Source of the DNA: Desulfosporosinus nitroreducens
GTDB lineage: Bacteria; Bacillota; Desulfitobacteriia; Desulfitobacteriales; Desulfitobacteriaceae
Assembly (NCBI RefSeq): GCF_023897015.1
Contig: NZ_JAMHFY010000004.1
Coordinates: 186,001-250,000 of the forward strand
Direction: 5' to 3'
Length of the DNA: 64,000 nt
Made by a program: the position numbers and the translations under genes. Shown one piece after another: positions 15,908-24,942 of this stretch (the first letter of the stretch is position 1; every line of letters starts with the position of its first letter). The notes under the pieces were generated by a model. It was not told the origin of the DNA. It saw only the letters and a list, made by a program, of their open reading frames with translations, and ran no database searches.

Positions 15908-17233
15908 TTACCCTAATTTAACTTTGTCGATTAAAGCTTGACGAGCGTCTGCCAACATGTAGATTGAGCCCGTTACGCAAAGCATGTCGTTTTCGCCCAG
16001 ACATGTGAGTGCAAAAATAACCGCTTCCTTAGGGTCTTCGATGCAGGTTACCGGTCGACCAAATTGTTCTGCTAAACTCCCCAAGGCTTTCCAGTCCCCT
16101 GCGCGAGGAGAATTTGGCCGGGTGACGATGATTTCATCCGCCAAAGGCACGAGCATTTTGACGACCTTTTCTCGTTCCTTGTCCGCTAACATCCCCAAGC
16201 AAAGGACAAGTCGATCCCGTGTATAAAGCGGTATTGCTTGCGCTAAAGCTTGTGCTCCATCAAGATTATGCGCCCCATCGAGGAGGATCTTTGGCTTTAA
16301 GGAAAGCAACTCTAAGCGGCCGATCCATTCAACTTCACGTAACCCGGCATAGATAGCCTCTCTAGGAATATTTACTCCGTAGTCGCTTTGCAATACTTCG
16401 CAGACTGTTACCGCTGTTGCAGCATTGCTAAGTTGATGTAAACCCATGAGCCGCAGACGCAACTTAGAGTAATTGGCGTGCAATCCCACGAGGTCGAATT
16501 CCTGTTCTACCTCTCCGCTCCACTTACTTTCCCAACGAACATCTTCCCCGACCAACCAAAGAGGTACCTCCATAGCCTTGGCCTGGTCCCGCAAAACTTT
16601 AATCACCTCTGGATCTTGGGAAGCTGTAACGACAATGGAGTTGGGTTTAATAATGCCTGCTTTTACTTTAGCAATTGAAACAACATCTGAGCCTAAATAA
16701 TCCATGTGATCCATACTTACGTTCGTAATGACGGAAATAAGAGGGTTAACCACATTTGTTGAATCGATCGCTCCGCCTAAGCCCACCTCTATCAAGGCAT
16801 AGTCGACGTTTTTCTCAGCGAAATAGAGCAACGCCAAGGCGGTACTCACTTCAAACTCGGTGGGATGCTCGAACCCTTCAGAAACCATGTCTTCCAGATG
16901 GGGACGCACACGGCTGATCATTTGAATAACATCTTCCTTGGAAATCATATGGCCATTGATTACCATACGCTCTCGGTAATCATGCATATGGGGGGAGGTA
17001 AAGACTCCCACCTGATACCCTGCTTCCCGCAAGATTCTGGCGATCATTACTGTCGTCGAACCTTTGCCGTTTGTACCGCCTATATGCACTACTCGCAGGG
17101 CCTTTTCCGGATTTCCCATTCGCTTAAGCAGTTCTTTAATCCGCCCCAGTCCAAAATTAATACCGAAAGTTGTCAGTGTTGTGAGGTATTGTAAGCTCCC
17201 TTGATATTCCTGATCAAGATTTTTATCAGACAT
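15908..17233 (-). CDS. folC: Folylpolyglutamate synthase/dihydrofolate synthase
   Basis: FolC adds glutamate to dihydropteroate or folates using ATP. The P-loop HIGGTNGKGSTTVMIARIL lies near residue 50, followed by FTSPHMHDYRERM and, in the C-terminal ligase domain, LLDGAHNLDGA, all Mur-ligase-type motifs. I start at the ATG at 17233 (MSDKNLDQEYQG) because GGAGGG is eight bases upstream, which gives 441 residues. It follows valS on the same strand, a common Firmicute order. Confidence 0.94.
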   Translation of the reverse strand: MSDKNLDQEYQGSLQYLTTLTTFGINFGLGRIKELLKRMGNPEKALRVVHIGGTNGKGSTTVMIARILREAGYQVGVFTSPHMHDYRERMVINGHMISKEDVIQMISRVRPHLEDMVSEGFEHPTEFEVSTALALLYFAEKNVDYALIEVGLGGAIDSTNVVNPLISVITNVSMDHMDYLGSDVVSIAKVKAGIIKPNSIVVTASQDPEVIKVLRDQAKAMEVPLWLVGEDVRWESKWSGEVEQEFDLVGLHANYSKLRLRLMGLHQLSNAATAVTVCEVLQSDYGVNIPREAIYAGLREVEWIGRLELLSLKPKILLDGAHNLDGAQALAQAIPLYTRDRLVLCLGMLADKEREKVVKMLVPLADEIIVTRPNSPRAGDWKALGSLAEQFGRPVTCIEDPKEAVIFALTCLGENDMLCVTGSIYMLADARQALIDKVKLG

Positions 17234-17280
17234 AGCATTAACCCTCCTGCGCATCGATAAATAAACAACTCACAGTTACG

Positions 17281-17331
17281 CTATTCCCAATTCAAATTCA
17301 ATTTCAATTTTAATTTCAACTGAGTTGCCAT
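17281..17331 (-). CDS. Tiny amphipathic ORF between valS and folC (uncertain)
   Basis: A 16-codon frame, MATQLKLKLKLNLNWE, starts at an ATG ten bases after AAGGAAG. The alternating Leu/Lys pattern comes from a degenerate hexanucleotide run (TTCAAT-like on the plus strand, 17290-17320). It could be a leader peptide or only low-complexity DNA. Confidence 0.2.
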   Translation of the reverse strand: MATQLKLKLKLNLNWE

Positions 17332-17373
17332 TACGTCGTAGCTTCCTTCGATTTCTTCGGACATTAAATCACT

Positions 17374-20037
17374 CTAGCCTTGCTTCAACTCGTTTAAGCG
17401 TTCTTCTAAAGCGACTCGGCGAGCTGAGAGTCCTTCCAGTCTTTCTCGTTCTTTAGCTACGACTGCCGCCGGTGCTTTGCTAGTAAAGCCCGGATTATTT
17501 AGCTTAGTCTCCAATACTTGTTGGTCCTGTAAGGCTAAAGAAATCTCCTTTTCGATACGGGCAACTTCCTTATCCAGATCCATCAGTCCCTTTAAGGGGA
17601 GATATATTTCTACCCCTCCCAGAACGGCACTTGCAGATTGAGAGGGTTTCTCTGGCAGAGTCTCAAACAATTCTACACTGGCCCCTCCAGCTAGTTTCAA
17701 GATATCTGCCTTCCCGTTTTCCAGCACGGCGCGTTGGTTCTGATCCGGGGCAAGGATTATGATCTCCACTTTCTGCCCAGGTGATACCTTCATTTCCGCC
17801 CGAATATTACGGATCGCTTTGATAGCTTCCATAAGCAGTGTCATATTTCCTTCGGCCACTGCATCTCTGTAGGCAGGTACTTCAGGCCAAGGCTGCATCA
17901 TGATGCTTTTTCCTTGGACGGGGAAGTTCTGCCAAATCTCTTCCGTCAAAAACGGCATAAACGGATGCAATAGTCGCAGAGTTCCTTCGAGGACTTCAAG
18001 CAACACGGATTGGGCAGTGTGCCGGGCCAACACATCTTCTTTATTATAGAGACGCGGCTTTGTGAGCTCAATATACCAATCACAGAACTCATTCCAAATA
18101 AACTCGTATAACAAGCGTCCAGCTTCTCCAAGATCAAACTTTTCCAGAGCCCCGGTAACATTCTCAACAGTGGATGCATAACGGGTTAAAATCCAGCGAT
18201 CTGCCAGGGCGAGTTCTCCGCGAGGTCCCTCTTCATAGTCTTCTAAATTTAAGAGTACATAACGTGAAGCATTCCAAATCTTGTTGGAGAAATTTCTGGT
18301 CGCTTCAAGCCGTTCAGGGTGAAAACGCAGGTCGTTACCCGGTGTATTGCCTGTAATTAGCATGAAGCGCAGGGTATCTGCTCCGTACTGATCAATCACT
18401 TCAATAGGGTCTACACCATTGCCTAAGGATTTACTCATTTTACGACCTTGAGCATCCAGCACCAGTCCATGAATCATGACTTTTGGGAAGGGAACTTCTT
18501 TCTTGAATTCCATAGCCATAAAAATCATACGGGCAACCCAGAAGAAAATGATATCCCTTCCCGTTACTAACACAGAGGTGGGATAAAACTGTTCCAGTTC
18601 CGGCGTTTTCTCCGGCCAGCCCAAGGTGGAAAAAGGCCACAGTCCGGAGGAGAACCACGTATCTAAGACGTCAGGATCTTGCTTTAAGTGATCTGCTCCA
18701 CAGGTGGGACAGCTAGATGGATCTTCCTTTGAACAGATTTCAGCACCGCACTTGTCGCAATACCAAACAGGAATGCGATGTCCCCACCATAACTGTCGGG
18801 AAATACACCAATCCCTGATGTTTTCCATCCAACCCAGGTAAATTTTATCAAAGCGGTCCGGAACAAATTCCAATCGCCCATCACGCACCACATCAATGGC
18901 AGGCTCAGCCAGGGGCCCCATTTTGACAAACCATTGTTTACTTACTAAAGGTTCGATGATGGTAGAACAACGATAGCATTCCCCTACTGCATGGGCATGG
19001 GCATCAATCTTAACCAATACTCCGGCGGTTTTTAGATCTTCAACAACCGCTTTACGTGCCTCAAAACGGTCCATTCCTTGGTACTGTCCCGCATTTTCAT
19101 TCATCTTCGCTTCTTTATCCAAAACGATTATCTGAGGCAACTTATGACGGAGTCCGATTTCAAAGTCATTAGGGTCATGGGCAGGAGTGATCTTCACTGC
19201 ACCTGTCCCAAATTCACGATCAACGTACTCATCTGCGATAATTGGAATTTCCCGATTCATAAGGGGCAGAATCAAGGTTTTGCCGATTAAATGTTGATAC
19301 CGCTCATCCTGTGGATGAACAGCCACCGCTGTGTCCCCCAGCATGGTTTCTGGTCGGGTAGTAGCTACCACCAGGGACTCCTGGCTGCCTTTTACCGGGT
19401 AACGCAGATGATACAGGTTGCCATCCCGATCAGTATGTTCCACTTCAATATCTGAAATTGTAGTATGACATTTGGGACACCAATTGACTATGTAATTCCC
19501 ACGATAAATTAGCCCTTTACTATAGAGATCAACAAAAGCCTCGCGAACTGATCGTGAACATCCTTCATCCATGGTAAACCGTTCACGTTCCCAATCACAA
19601 GAAGCACCTAATCGGCGCAACTGTTGCGTAATTCGTCCACCATACTGCTTTTTCCAATCCCAGACCCGTTCTAAGAATTTCTCTCTTCCCAGTTCATTAC
19701 GACTTGTACCTTCCTTCGCCAACTGCTCCTCTACCTTGGCTTGAGTTGCAATTCCAGCGTGATCCGTCCCCGGAACCCAGAGAGTATTAAACCCTTGCAT
19801 CCGCTTAAAGCGCGTCAAAATATCCTGAATCGTACTGTCCATGGCATGACCCAGGTGCAGAGCACCCGTAACATTCGGCGGAGGCATAACAATACTAAAC
19901 GCAGGCTTATCCTTATTCACCTCTTCATGGAAGAAGCCACTATCCTCCCAATACTGATACCATTTTCCTTCAACTAAGCTGGAATCATATGTTTTTGCCA
20001 TTTCCACCGTGTCTGTTTTTGCTATATTCTCTTCCAT
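17374..20037 (-). CDS. valS: Valyl-tRNA synthetase
   Basis: This 887-residue class I synthetase charges tRNA-Val. The HIGH-type motif PPPNVTGALHLGHAMD is at about residues 52-67 and the KMSKS motif GRKMSKSLGNG near 530. A Cys-rich zinc-binding segment with two CxxC pairs lies between them. The long insert after about residue 190 is the editing domain (TTRPETMLGDTAV), and the C-terminus after about 820 is a coiled coil (KEVARIEKEISLALQ) that binds tRNA. The ATG at 20037 has GGAG upstream. A T-box leader controls it, but about 400 bases lie between the T-box terminator and the start. Confidence 0.97.
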   Translation of the reverse strand: MEENIAKTDTVEMAKTYDSSLVEGKWYQYWEDSGFFHEEVNKDKPAFSIVMPPPNVTGALHLGHAMDSTIQDILTRFKRMQGFNTLWVPGTDHAGIATQAKVEEQLAKEGTSRNELGREKFLERVWDWKKQYGGRITQQLRRLGASCDWERERFTMDEGCSRSVREAFVDLYSKGLIYRGNYIVNWCPKCHTTISDIEVEHTDRDGNLYHLRYPVKGSQESLVVATTRPETMLGDTAVAVHPQDERYQHLIGKTLILPLMNREIPIIADEYVDREFGTGAVKITPAHDPNDFEIGLRHKLPQIIVLDKEAKMNENAGQYQGMDRFEARKAVVEDLKTAGVLVKIDAHAHAVGECYRCSTIIEPLVSKQWFVKMGPLAEPAIDVVRDGRLEFVPDRFDKIYLGWMENIRDWCISRQLWWGHRIPVWYCDKCGAEICSKEDPSSCPTCGADHLKQDPDVLDTWFSSGLWPFSTLGWPEKTPELEQFYPTSVLVTGRDIIFFWVARMIFMAMEFKKEVPFPKVMIHGLVLDAQGRKMSKSLGNGVDPIEVIDQYGADTLRFMLITGNTPGNDLRFHPERLEATRNFSNKIWNASRYVLLNLEDYEEGPRGELALADRWILTRYASTVENVTGALEKFDLGEAGRLLYEFIWNEFCDWYIELTKPRLYNKEDVLARHTAQSVLLEVLEGTLRLLHPFMPFLTEEIWQNFPVQGKSIMMQPWPEVPAYRDAVAEGNMTLLMEAIKAIRNIRAEMKVSPGQKVEIIILAPDQNQRAVLENGKADILKLAGGASVELFETLPEKPSQSASAVLGGVEIYLPLKGLMDLDKEVARIEKEISLALQDQQVLETKLNNPGFTSKAPAAVVAKERERLEGLSARRVALEERLNELKQG

Positions 20038-20252
20038 TATTAACGAACTCCTTTCATCTATTTAATCTGCCGTTTTTAGCTCTGTGGCAGGATCTGTCTA
20101 CTTTTAGTGTACCCTGTGGTTTTACTGCTAGGGGCGGTTCCCGTGCTTCCAAAGATTCTTCTGTCGCATGCTCTCATGCCAACGCTTTTGCAAGACGCAA
20201 ACAGCCTCCAGCCACTCTCCGTCGTTCCAAACCCCCGTCGACCCCCAAGCCA

Positions 20253-20428
20253 GAGGAAGTTTCTTAGCAAAGTGAGACGATTAGTGGAATTGCGTCAATG
20301 AGCGCAGTCGATCAGGCGTGAAGAACCGCAACTGTTCACATGCAGAAAGCCCAGAAGTTTTGCGGTTTAGCCTGAGCGACAAGCGAATAGCAAATGGAAC
20401 GTTGTCGAATGTGCTAAGAAACTTCCTC
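20253..20428. mobile_element. Palindromic element with 17-bp perfect terminal inverted repeats in the valS leader
   Basis: GAGGAAGTTTCTTAGCA at 20253-20269 is exactly mirrored at 20412-20428. The 142-base interior contains no gene and further weak symmetry. Size, terminal repeats and lack of coding capacity fit a MITE-like or palindromic element. It sits immediately downstream of the T-box terminator. The adjacent 20100-20252 is GC-richer and also non-coding. Confidence 0.65.
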
Positions 20429-20434
20429 CCCACA

Positions 20435-20688
20435 TAAAAAAGCCTCTCCTCCTAGCAAAGGACGAAAAGCTTCCGTGGTACCACCTTTATTCTGAGAAAC
20501 AAACGTTTCCTCAGCTCTTGGCATTACTAACGGGTTTTTCCGTCAGAGAGTACTTCATTCCCCTCCGCCCCTCCTGTGCGACCTTAGTGTTTTCCCGAAA
20601 AGACCTTCCAGCTATGGCCCTTCTCTCTGAACGGTAATTGTCACTATTCCTCACATTCTCTGGGTTTATCTCGATTAACTTACAGTTG
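20435..20688 (-). promoter_or_regulatory. T-box leader of valS
   Basis: The minus strand contains the T-box core AAAGGTGGTACCACGGAAGC (complement around 20470-20490), followed by a terminator stem ending GGCTTTTTT at about 20436. About 200 bases of structured leader precede it. T-box RNAs bind uncharged tRNA through a specifier codon; two GTC valine codons occur in the leader (20602-20604 and 20580-20582) but I cannot decide which is the specifier. Confidence 0.93.
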
Positions 20689-20693
20689 AATAC

Positions 20694-20722
20694 ATTATAC
20701 TCGGCACAATAAATCTTGTCAA
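20694..20722 (-). promoter_or_regulatory. Consensus sigma-A promoter of the valS T-box transcript
   Basis: TTGACA (20717-20722) and TATAAT (20694-20699) on the minus strand are exactly 17 bases apart: a perfect match to consensus, a few bases upstream of the leader. Confidence 0.93.
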
Positions 20723-20757
20723 AATGTCTGAGCTGATTGATCACCCTATCAATCCTT

Positions 20758-22176
20758 TTAATCTTGCCAAGTATAAGCACGTTTTACTCCCGTTACTTTG
20801 GACGTCCATTCATCCAGCGCCACGAGATCATTGGGACCAAGCTCTGACAAACTTGTCTTTCCGAGAGCCCTAACCCCCTCTTCCATTTCCAGAGCCATCG
20901 ATTTGAGGATATTGGCCACACTTTTACTCGCCAAAGGGATATCCAAACGTTGCTTATAGGGAGAATTGTACCAAATTAACTGAGTTAACGGTTCCCAGGG
21001 GAGAATTTTCTTAATTTGGTTGTGAACTAATCCAAATAGAGGAACGGTTCCCAAATAGATTGCATCCGCCCCCAGTGCAATCGCTTTTAGGCATTCCCCA
21101 GGTGTTGCATATCCTCCTGAAACCACCAGGCTAACTTCTCTTCGAGCACCCTGCTCCCGCAAAAAGCGTTCCGCCCGAACTAAGGCCAATAAACTTGGAA
21201 TTCCCATATCATCACAAATCAACGGGGATGCTCCAGACGCTGCACCTTGGGCTCCATCGATCACAATTACGTCAAAATCTGCTTCTAAACAGACTGCCAA
21301 GTCTCTTTCTAACCCCCCCGTCGCCATAATCTTAATGGCAATCGGTTTCCCCGCCGCTTCTGCACGCAAATCCGAAACATACTTCGGCCAGTCCCAAGGG
21401 GTGTTAATTCCCGGGGTTACCGCTGAAGTAACAACAGATTCCACCGGAGATATGCCCATTAGTTTTTGTGCTTTTCCCTTTACTACACTTGGTTCTTTAC
21501 TGAAATACCCCATCCTGGCCCCCTGACCCATCTGTACTTCTATCATATCTGCAGAGGCTATACCTTGTGAACTGTGACCCCATGAACTCCGGCTGATTTG
21601 CCAAATAAACTTTCCGGCTTCGTCTCGTTCCTCTTGTAAAAAAGGTCCTTCTCCGGAATTTGTAGCAGTCCCCATTTGTTTCGCTGCTCTTGCTAACGCT
21701 CGTTTAGCTTCTTCGCTGAGGCCTAACCCAAAACTCATGCCAGAGATCATTAGCGGGATATCGATCTGAAGGGGTTTTTCGGCTTTGGCTCCTAAAGTTA
21801 CCTTCATATCTACAGGAATCGTTCCTTCTTTAGGCAAGCGTGCCATTTGGGCCGCAACAAACATAAGGGTATCGTAATGGGGCAGTGTTTTTGGGGATCC
21901 TAATGGCCGCTGAATGAGTTTTCCATCTTCCGCTCGCAAACTGATTTCCAGGATGTTTTGTACGGAGGTACGACGTACTGCACTCCAAAGTTCCATCAAA
22001 TTTTCCGAGTACTTATCTCTCAACAACCTTTCTAAAACCAACCCAAAAAACCGTTGGGCGATGGTTCGAAAAGAACGTTTACCAACGAAATAAAAAAGAA
22101 TAAGAAGAATTCCTATAGCAATTAGTGTTCCCACGACTGAAAGTGCAACAATGAGCAGGGCCGTCTGTAACAACAA
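20758..22176 (-). CDS. FMN-binding glutamate synthase-domain protein, membrane-anchored
   Basis: This 472-residue protein has one N-terminal transmembrane helix (about residues 7-31) and then a single GltB-type synthase barrel. The segments LMISGMSFGLGLSEEAKRAL, ATNSGEGPFLQEE and FDVIVIDGAQGAASGA match the FMN and 2-oxoglutarate regions of glutamate synthase. The N-terminal amidotransferase and the C-terminal glucan domain are absent. Such stand-alone proteins are common in anaerobes and their substrate is unproven. It lies upstream of the valS promoter and is probably transcribed alone. Confidence 0.82.
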   Translation of the reverse strand: MLLQTALLIVALSVVGTLIAIGILLILFYFVGKRSFRTIAQRFFGLVLERLLRDKYSENLMELWSAVRRTSVQNILEISLRAEDGKLIQRPLGSPKTLPHYDTLMFVAAQMARLPKEGTIPVDMKVTLGAKAEKPLQIDIPLMISGMSFGLGLSEEAKRALARAAKQMGTATNSGEGPFLQEERDEAGKFIWQISRSSWGHSSQGIASADMIEVQMGQGARMGYFSKEPSVVKGKAQKLMGISPVESVVTSAVTPGINTPWDWPKYVSDLRAEAAGKPIAIKIMATGGLERDLAVCLEADFDVIVIDGAQGAASGASPLICDDMGIPSLLALVRAERFLREQGARREVSLVVSGGYATPGECLKAIALGADAIYLGTVPLFGLVHNQIKKILPWEPLTQLIWYNSPYKQRLDIPLASKSVANILKSMALEMEEGVRALGKTSLSELGPNDLVALDEWTSKVTGVKRAYTWQD

Positions 22177-22304
22177 AGGTCAATCCTCCACCTTCAAATT
22201 CCGGCAATTTCTAACCTACAATCCTAATAGGCGTAGTCTATGCAACTTGGCCAATAATATACAAAGGAAACTCGGCACAAGTGGGGAAGAACTTTAGAAA
22301 ACTT

Positions 22305-22500
22305 GGCTGGCGCCAAGCCAAAGGCGATGGCCATGGATGGCCGAGTGTCCCTGTAGCCATGGACGGCGAGAAGGGACCGCAGGCGGCCGCCATAGTTGCA
22401 CTTATGCGCTGGCCATGGATGGCCGAGTGCCCCTGTAGCCATGGATGGCGAGAAGGGGCCTTGGAAAGTATATAACGAAAAGTTTATACTTTCTGACTGT
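22305..22500. repeat. Repeat family 2, copy 1 (GCCATGGATGGC modules and end hairpin)
   Basis: The region starts AAAACTTGGCTGGCGCCAAG and holds two direct copies of a module of about 50 bases built on GCCATGGATGGCCGAGTG, then CCTGTAGCCATGG and GGCGAGAAGGG. It ends in a hairpin formed by GAAAGTATAT and its mirror ATACTTTCTG. It shares most of this with 37233-37425. Non-coding; lies between the glutamate synthase-like gene and the sensor kinase. Confidence 0.75.
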
Positions 22501-22509
22501 AGTACAAAC

Positions 22510-22538
22510 TTGACAATAGGTTACACTTTACTTATTCT
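22510..22538 (+). promoter_or_regulatory. Promoter of the two-component operon
   Basis: TTGACA (22510-22515) and TATTCT (22533-22538) are separated by 17 bases, 39 bases ahead of the kinase start. It begins immediately after the family 2 repeat. Confidence 0.75.
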
Positions 22539-22576
22539 TGGCATGTACTTCAAATGATCATATTGGAGGGAGAACC

Positions 22577-24184
22577 ATGCGGATGGGTAAACCTTTTTTC
22601 AGTTTGCAGACCATCATGACTTTGCTTGTTTGCGGTGTTGTAGCTCTATCTTTAGCCGTAACCGACATCCTAATTAGTCAGGAAGTTGCCGATAATACGC
22701 AAAAGAATCTAGCTAATAAAGCGAAGAACATTGCCCGAATTGTTGCCCACTCGCCTCTTGTGATTGAAGCTCTCAATGGGCAAAGAGCCGATACGGAAAT
22801 ACAACCCTTTGCGAATGAAATACGACAGATCACCTCCGTCGAGTTTGTTGTTGTCATGGATATGAAAGGGACAAGAAAGTCTCATCCGGATATTAACAAA
22901 GTTGGACAACCCTTTGTGGGAGGAGACGAAGGGGAGGCCCTAAAGGGTCAGGAATACTTTTCCTATGCAAAAGGAACTCTAGGCATGTCCTTACGTGCGT
23001 TTACCCCCATCGTCACTTCCACTGGTAAACAGGTTGGGGCTGTTGCCGTAGGGATCTTGCTTAACGATGTGAACCAGGCTGTCGCTCAGAGTCGGCAAAT
23101 TATTTATATTAGTATTGGCTTCGGATTATTGGTTGGAGTTATTGGTGCCTTATTCTTAGCCCGAAAAATTAAAAAAGTAATGTTTGGTTTAGAACCGAGG
23201 GAAATTGCCAAAATGCTCGAAGAACGCAGCGCCATGTTAGAATCCGTAAGGGAGGGTATTTTGGCTATCGACAATGATTCCCGTATTACACTCTCGAATG
23301 CTGCCGCCTTGCGGCTATTTAATCGAGCAGGGATTTTAGGTGACCTGGTTGGGAAAAAAATAACGGACTGTGTACCCAACACACGTATGCTCCATGTGCT
23401 GGAAACAGGAAATGCGGAATTAGATCAGGAACTCGATCTGTTTGGAATAACGCTCGTAACAAACGTTATTCCACTCTGTGTAAACGGCAAAAGTGTCGGG
23501 GCAATTGCTACTTTCCGAGATAAAACTGAAATAAAACAAATGGCTGAAGAATTAACAAGTGTGCTCCTCTACGCTGAGGCCTTGCGCTCACAGGCCCATG
23601 AATTTATGAATAAATTGCATGTTATTCTAGGCATGGTCCATATGAAGTACTATGACCAGCTTTCCACGTACATCAGTCGGATCGCTCACCAACATCAAAG
23701 TGAAATAGGTTTTATTACAAGACATATTAAAGATCCGGTATTGGCAGGCTTTATTTTGGGGAAAATGAGTTATGCCCGAGAGGTTGGGGCAGAGTTAGTA
23801 CTGTTCGAAGAATGCTTTTTACCTGAACCGGCAGACCCAGAAGTGATTCACGAAATCGTTACCGTGTTTGGGAATTTAGTCGATAATGCTCTGGAAGCCG
23901 TGGTTGATTGCCCATTTAAACGGATTGAGGTAAACTTTTCCTATGATGAAGGTGTTTTAAGCATAGAAGTGAGGGACACTGGGCCAGGTATTAACGATGA
24001 GCTAAAAAGCCAAATCTTTACTAAAGGCTATTCTACAAAGGGACCTAACAGGGGCTTGGGACTGTACTTAGTGAAGCATAGTCTAGAAAAACTTAATGGA
24101 AAAATCGAGATACTTTCAGAGGAAGGTCAAGGAACTCAATTCAAAGTATCTTTACCTTATAAAAGCAAGGATGAAATGGAATGA
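22577..24184 (+). CDS. DcuS/CitA-family sensor histidine kinase
   Basis: The family senses C4-dicarboxylates or citrate outside the cell. The protein (535 residues from the ATG at 22577, GGAGGG site) has a transmembrane helix near the start, an extracellular PAS/Cache domain whose ligand motif RKSHPDINKVGQPFVGGDE matches DcuS/CitA, a second helix near residue 172, a cytoplasmic PAS domain, the H-box SQAHEFMNKLHVILGM and an HATPase domain with NLVDNALEAV and DTGPGI. Adjacent dicarboxylate genes fit malate or fumarate as signal. It overlaps the regulator gene by four bases. Confidence 0.92.
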   Translation: MRMGKPFFSLQTIMTLLVCGVVALSLAVTDILISQEVADNTQKNLANKAKNIARIVAHSPLVIEALNGQRADTEIQPFANEIRQITSVEFVVVMDMKGTRKSHPDINKVGQPFVGGDEGEALKGQEYFSYAKGTLGMSLRAFTPIVTSTGKQVGAVAVGILLNDVNQAVAQSRQIIYISIGFGLLVGVIGALFLARKIKKVMFGLEPREIAKMLEERSAMLESVREGILAIDNDSRITLSNAAALRLFNRAGILGDLVGKKITDCVPNTRMLHVLETGNAELDQELDLFGITLVTNVIPLCVNGKSVGAIATFRDKTEIKQMAEELTSVLLYAEALRSQAHEFMNKLHVILGMVHMKYYDQLSTYISRIAHQHQSEIGFITRHIKDPVLAGFILGKMSYAREVGAELVLFEECFLPEPADPEVIHEIVTVFGNLVDNALEAVVDCPFKRIEVNFSYDEGVLSIEVRDTGPGINDELKSQIFTKGYSTKGPNRGLGLYLVKHSLEKLNGKIEILSEEGQGTQFKVSLPYKSKDEME

Positions 24185-24888
24185 TTAAGGTCCTAATCGT
24201 AGAAGATGACCCTATGGTCTCTGAATTTAATAGACGTTACCTTGAGCAAGTCGGTGGCTTTGAGTTAATAGCAATCGCTCCTTCAGTTGCTGACGCCTTG
24301 CACATTTTGGATCATCAAGAAATCGACTTGATCTTACTTGATATCTTCATGCCAGGAATGAACGGATTTGATTTATTGGCACAGATTCGAAAGCTGGGTC
24401 AAGGGGTCGATGTTATTGTCGTATCCGCTGCTTGTGATAGTCAAAGCATCAAGAAGGCTTTGCGGTATGGAGCGGTTGATTATTTAATTAAACCTTTTGA
24501 ATTTGAACGTTTCAAAACGGCTTTATCCGCTTACCGGGAATGGGTAAGTATGACGAAGGATCAAGAGAAACTAAGCCAAGCAGAATTGGATATTCGGATG
24601 CTTCACCCAAACCCGCTAACCGTACCCAGTGAATTGCCCAAAGGGCTTACCCGTAACACCTTAAAGACCGTATGGGAAAACATACAAGAAACGAAGACAA
24701 GCTCATTTTCGACAGAAGAAATGGCTAAACGTGTTGGGATTTCACGGGTTTCGATGCGCAAATATCTAAGCTTTCTCACGGATATTGGAGTAATCGAGAT
24801 GGAGGTTATCTATGGTTCAATCGGCCGACCGATCTATCAACATCGATGCCTAAAGCCTGAAAGTGATTTAATAAAAAGGTATTTCTAA
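24181..24888 (+). CDS. DcuR/CitB-family response regulator
   Basis: A receiver domain (residues 1-120) with the acidic pocket VEDD, the phosphoacceptor Asp in LILLDIFMPGMNGFD and the conserved Lys in DYLIKPFEF is followed by a linker and a C-terminal helix-turn-helix (FSTEEMAKRVGISRVSMRKY), the CitB/DcuR layout. The ATGA overlap with the kinase indicates a cognate pair. Likely targets are the divergent dicarboxylate operons at 25-35 kb; I could not define its binding sites. Confidence 0.93.
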   Translation: MIKVLIVEDDPMVSEFNRRYLEQVGGFELIAIAPSVADALHILDHQEIDLILLDIFMPGMNGFDLLAQIRKLGQGVDVIVVSAACDSQSIKKALRYGAVDYLIKPFEFERFKTALSAYREWVSMTKDQEKLSQAELDIRMLHPNPLTVPSELPKGLTRNTLKTVWENIQETKTSSFSTEEMAKRVGISRVSMRKYLSFLTDIGVIEMEVIYGSIGRPIYQHRCLKPESDLIKRYF

Positions 24889-24902
24889 TCCTGGTGAACT
24901 AT

Positions 24903-24933
24903 AAAAAGGTTGGGCGATATGCCCAACCTTTTT
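24903..24933. terminator. Bidirectional terminator between the regulator and the CCG subunit gene
   Basis: AAAAAGGTTGGGC, a five-base loop, then its exact complement. A- and T-runs on both sides let it serve both convergent transcripts. Confidence 0.93.
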
Positions 24934-24942
24934 GTAGTTCAC

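Noticed and set aside
20511-20780. 89-codon minus-strand frame over the valS leader
   Set aside because: It runs through the consensus promoter and T-box structure; no ribosome site; chance frame.
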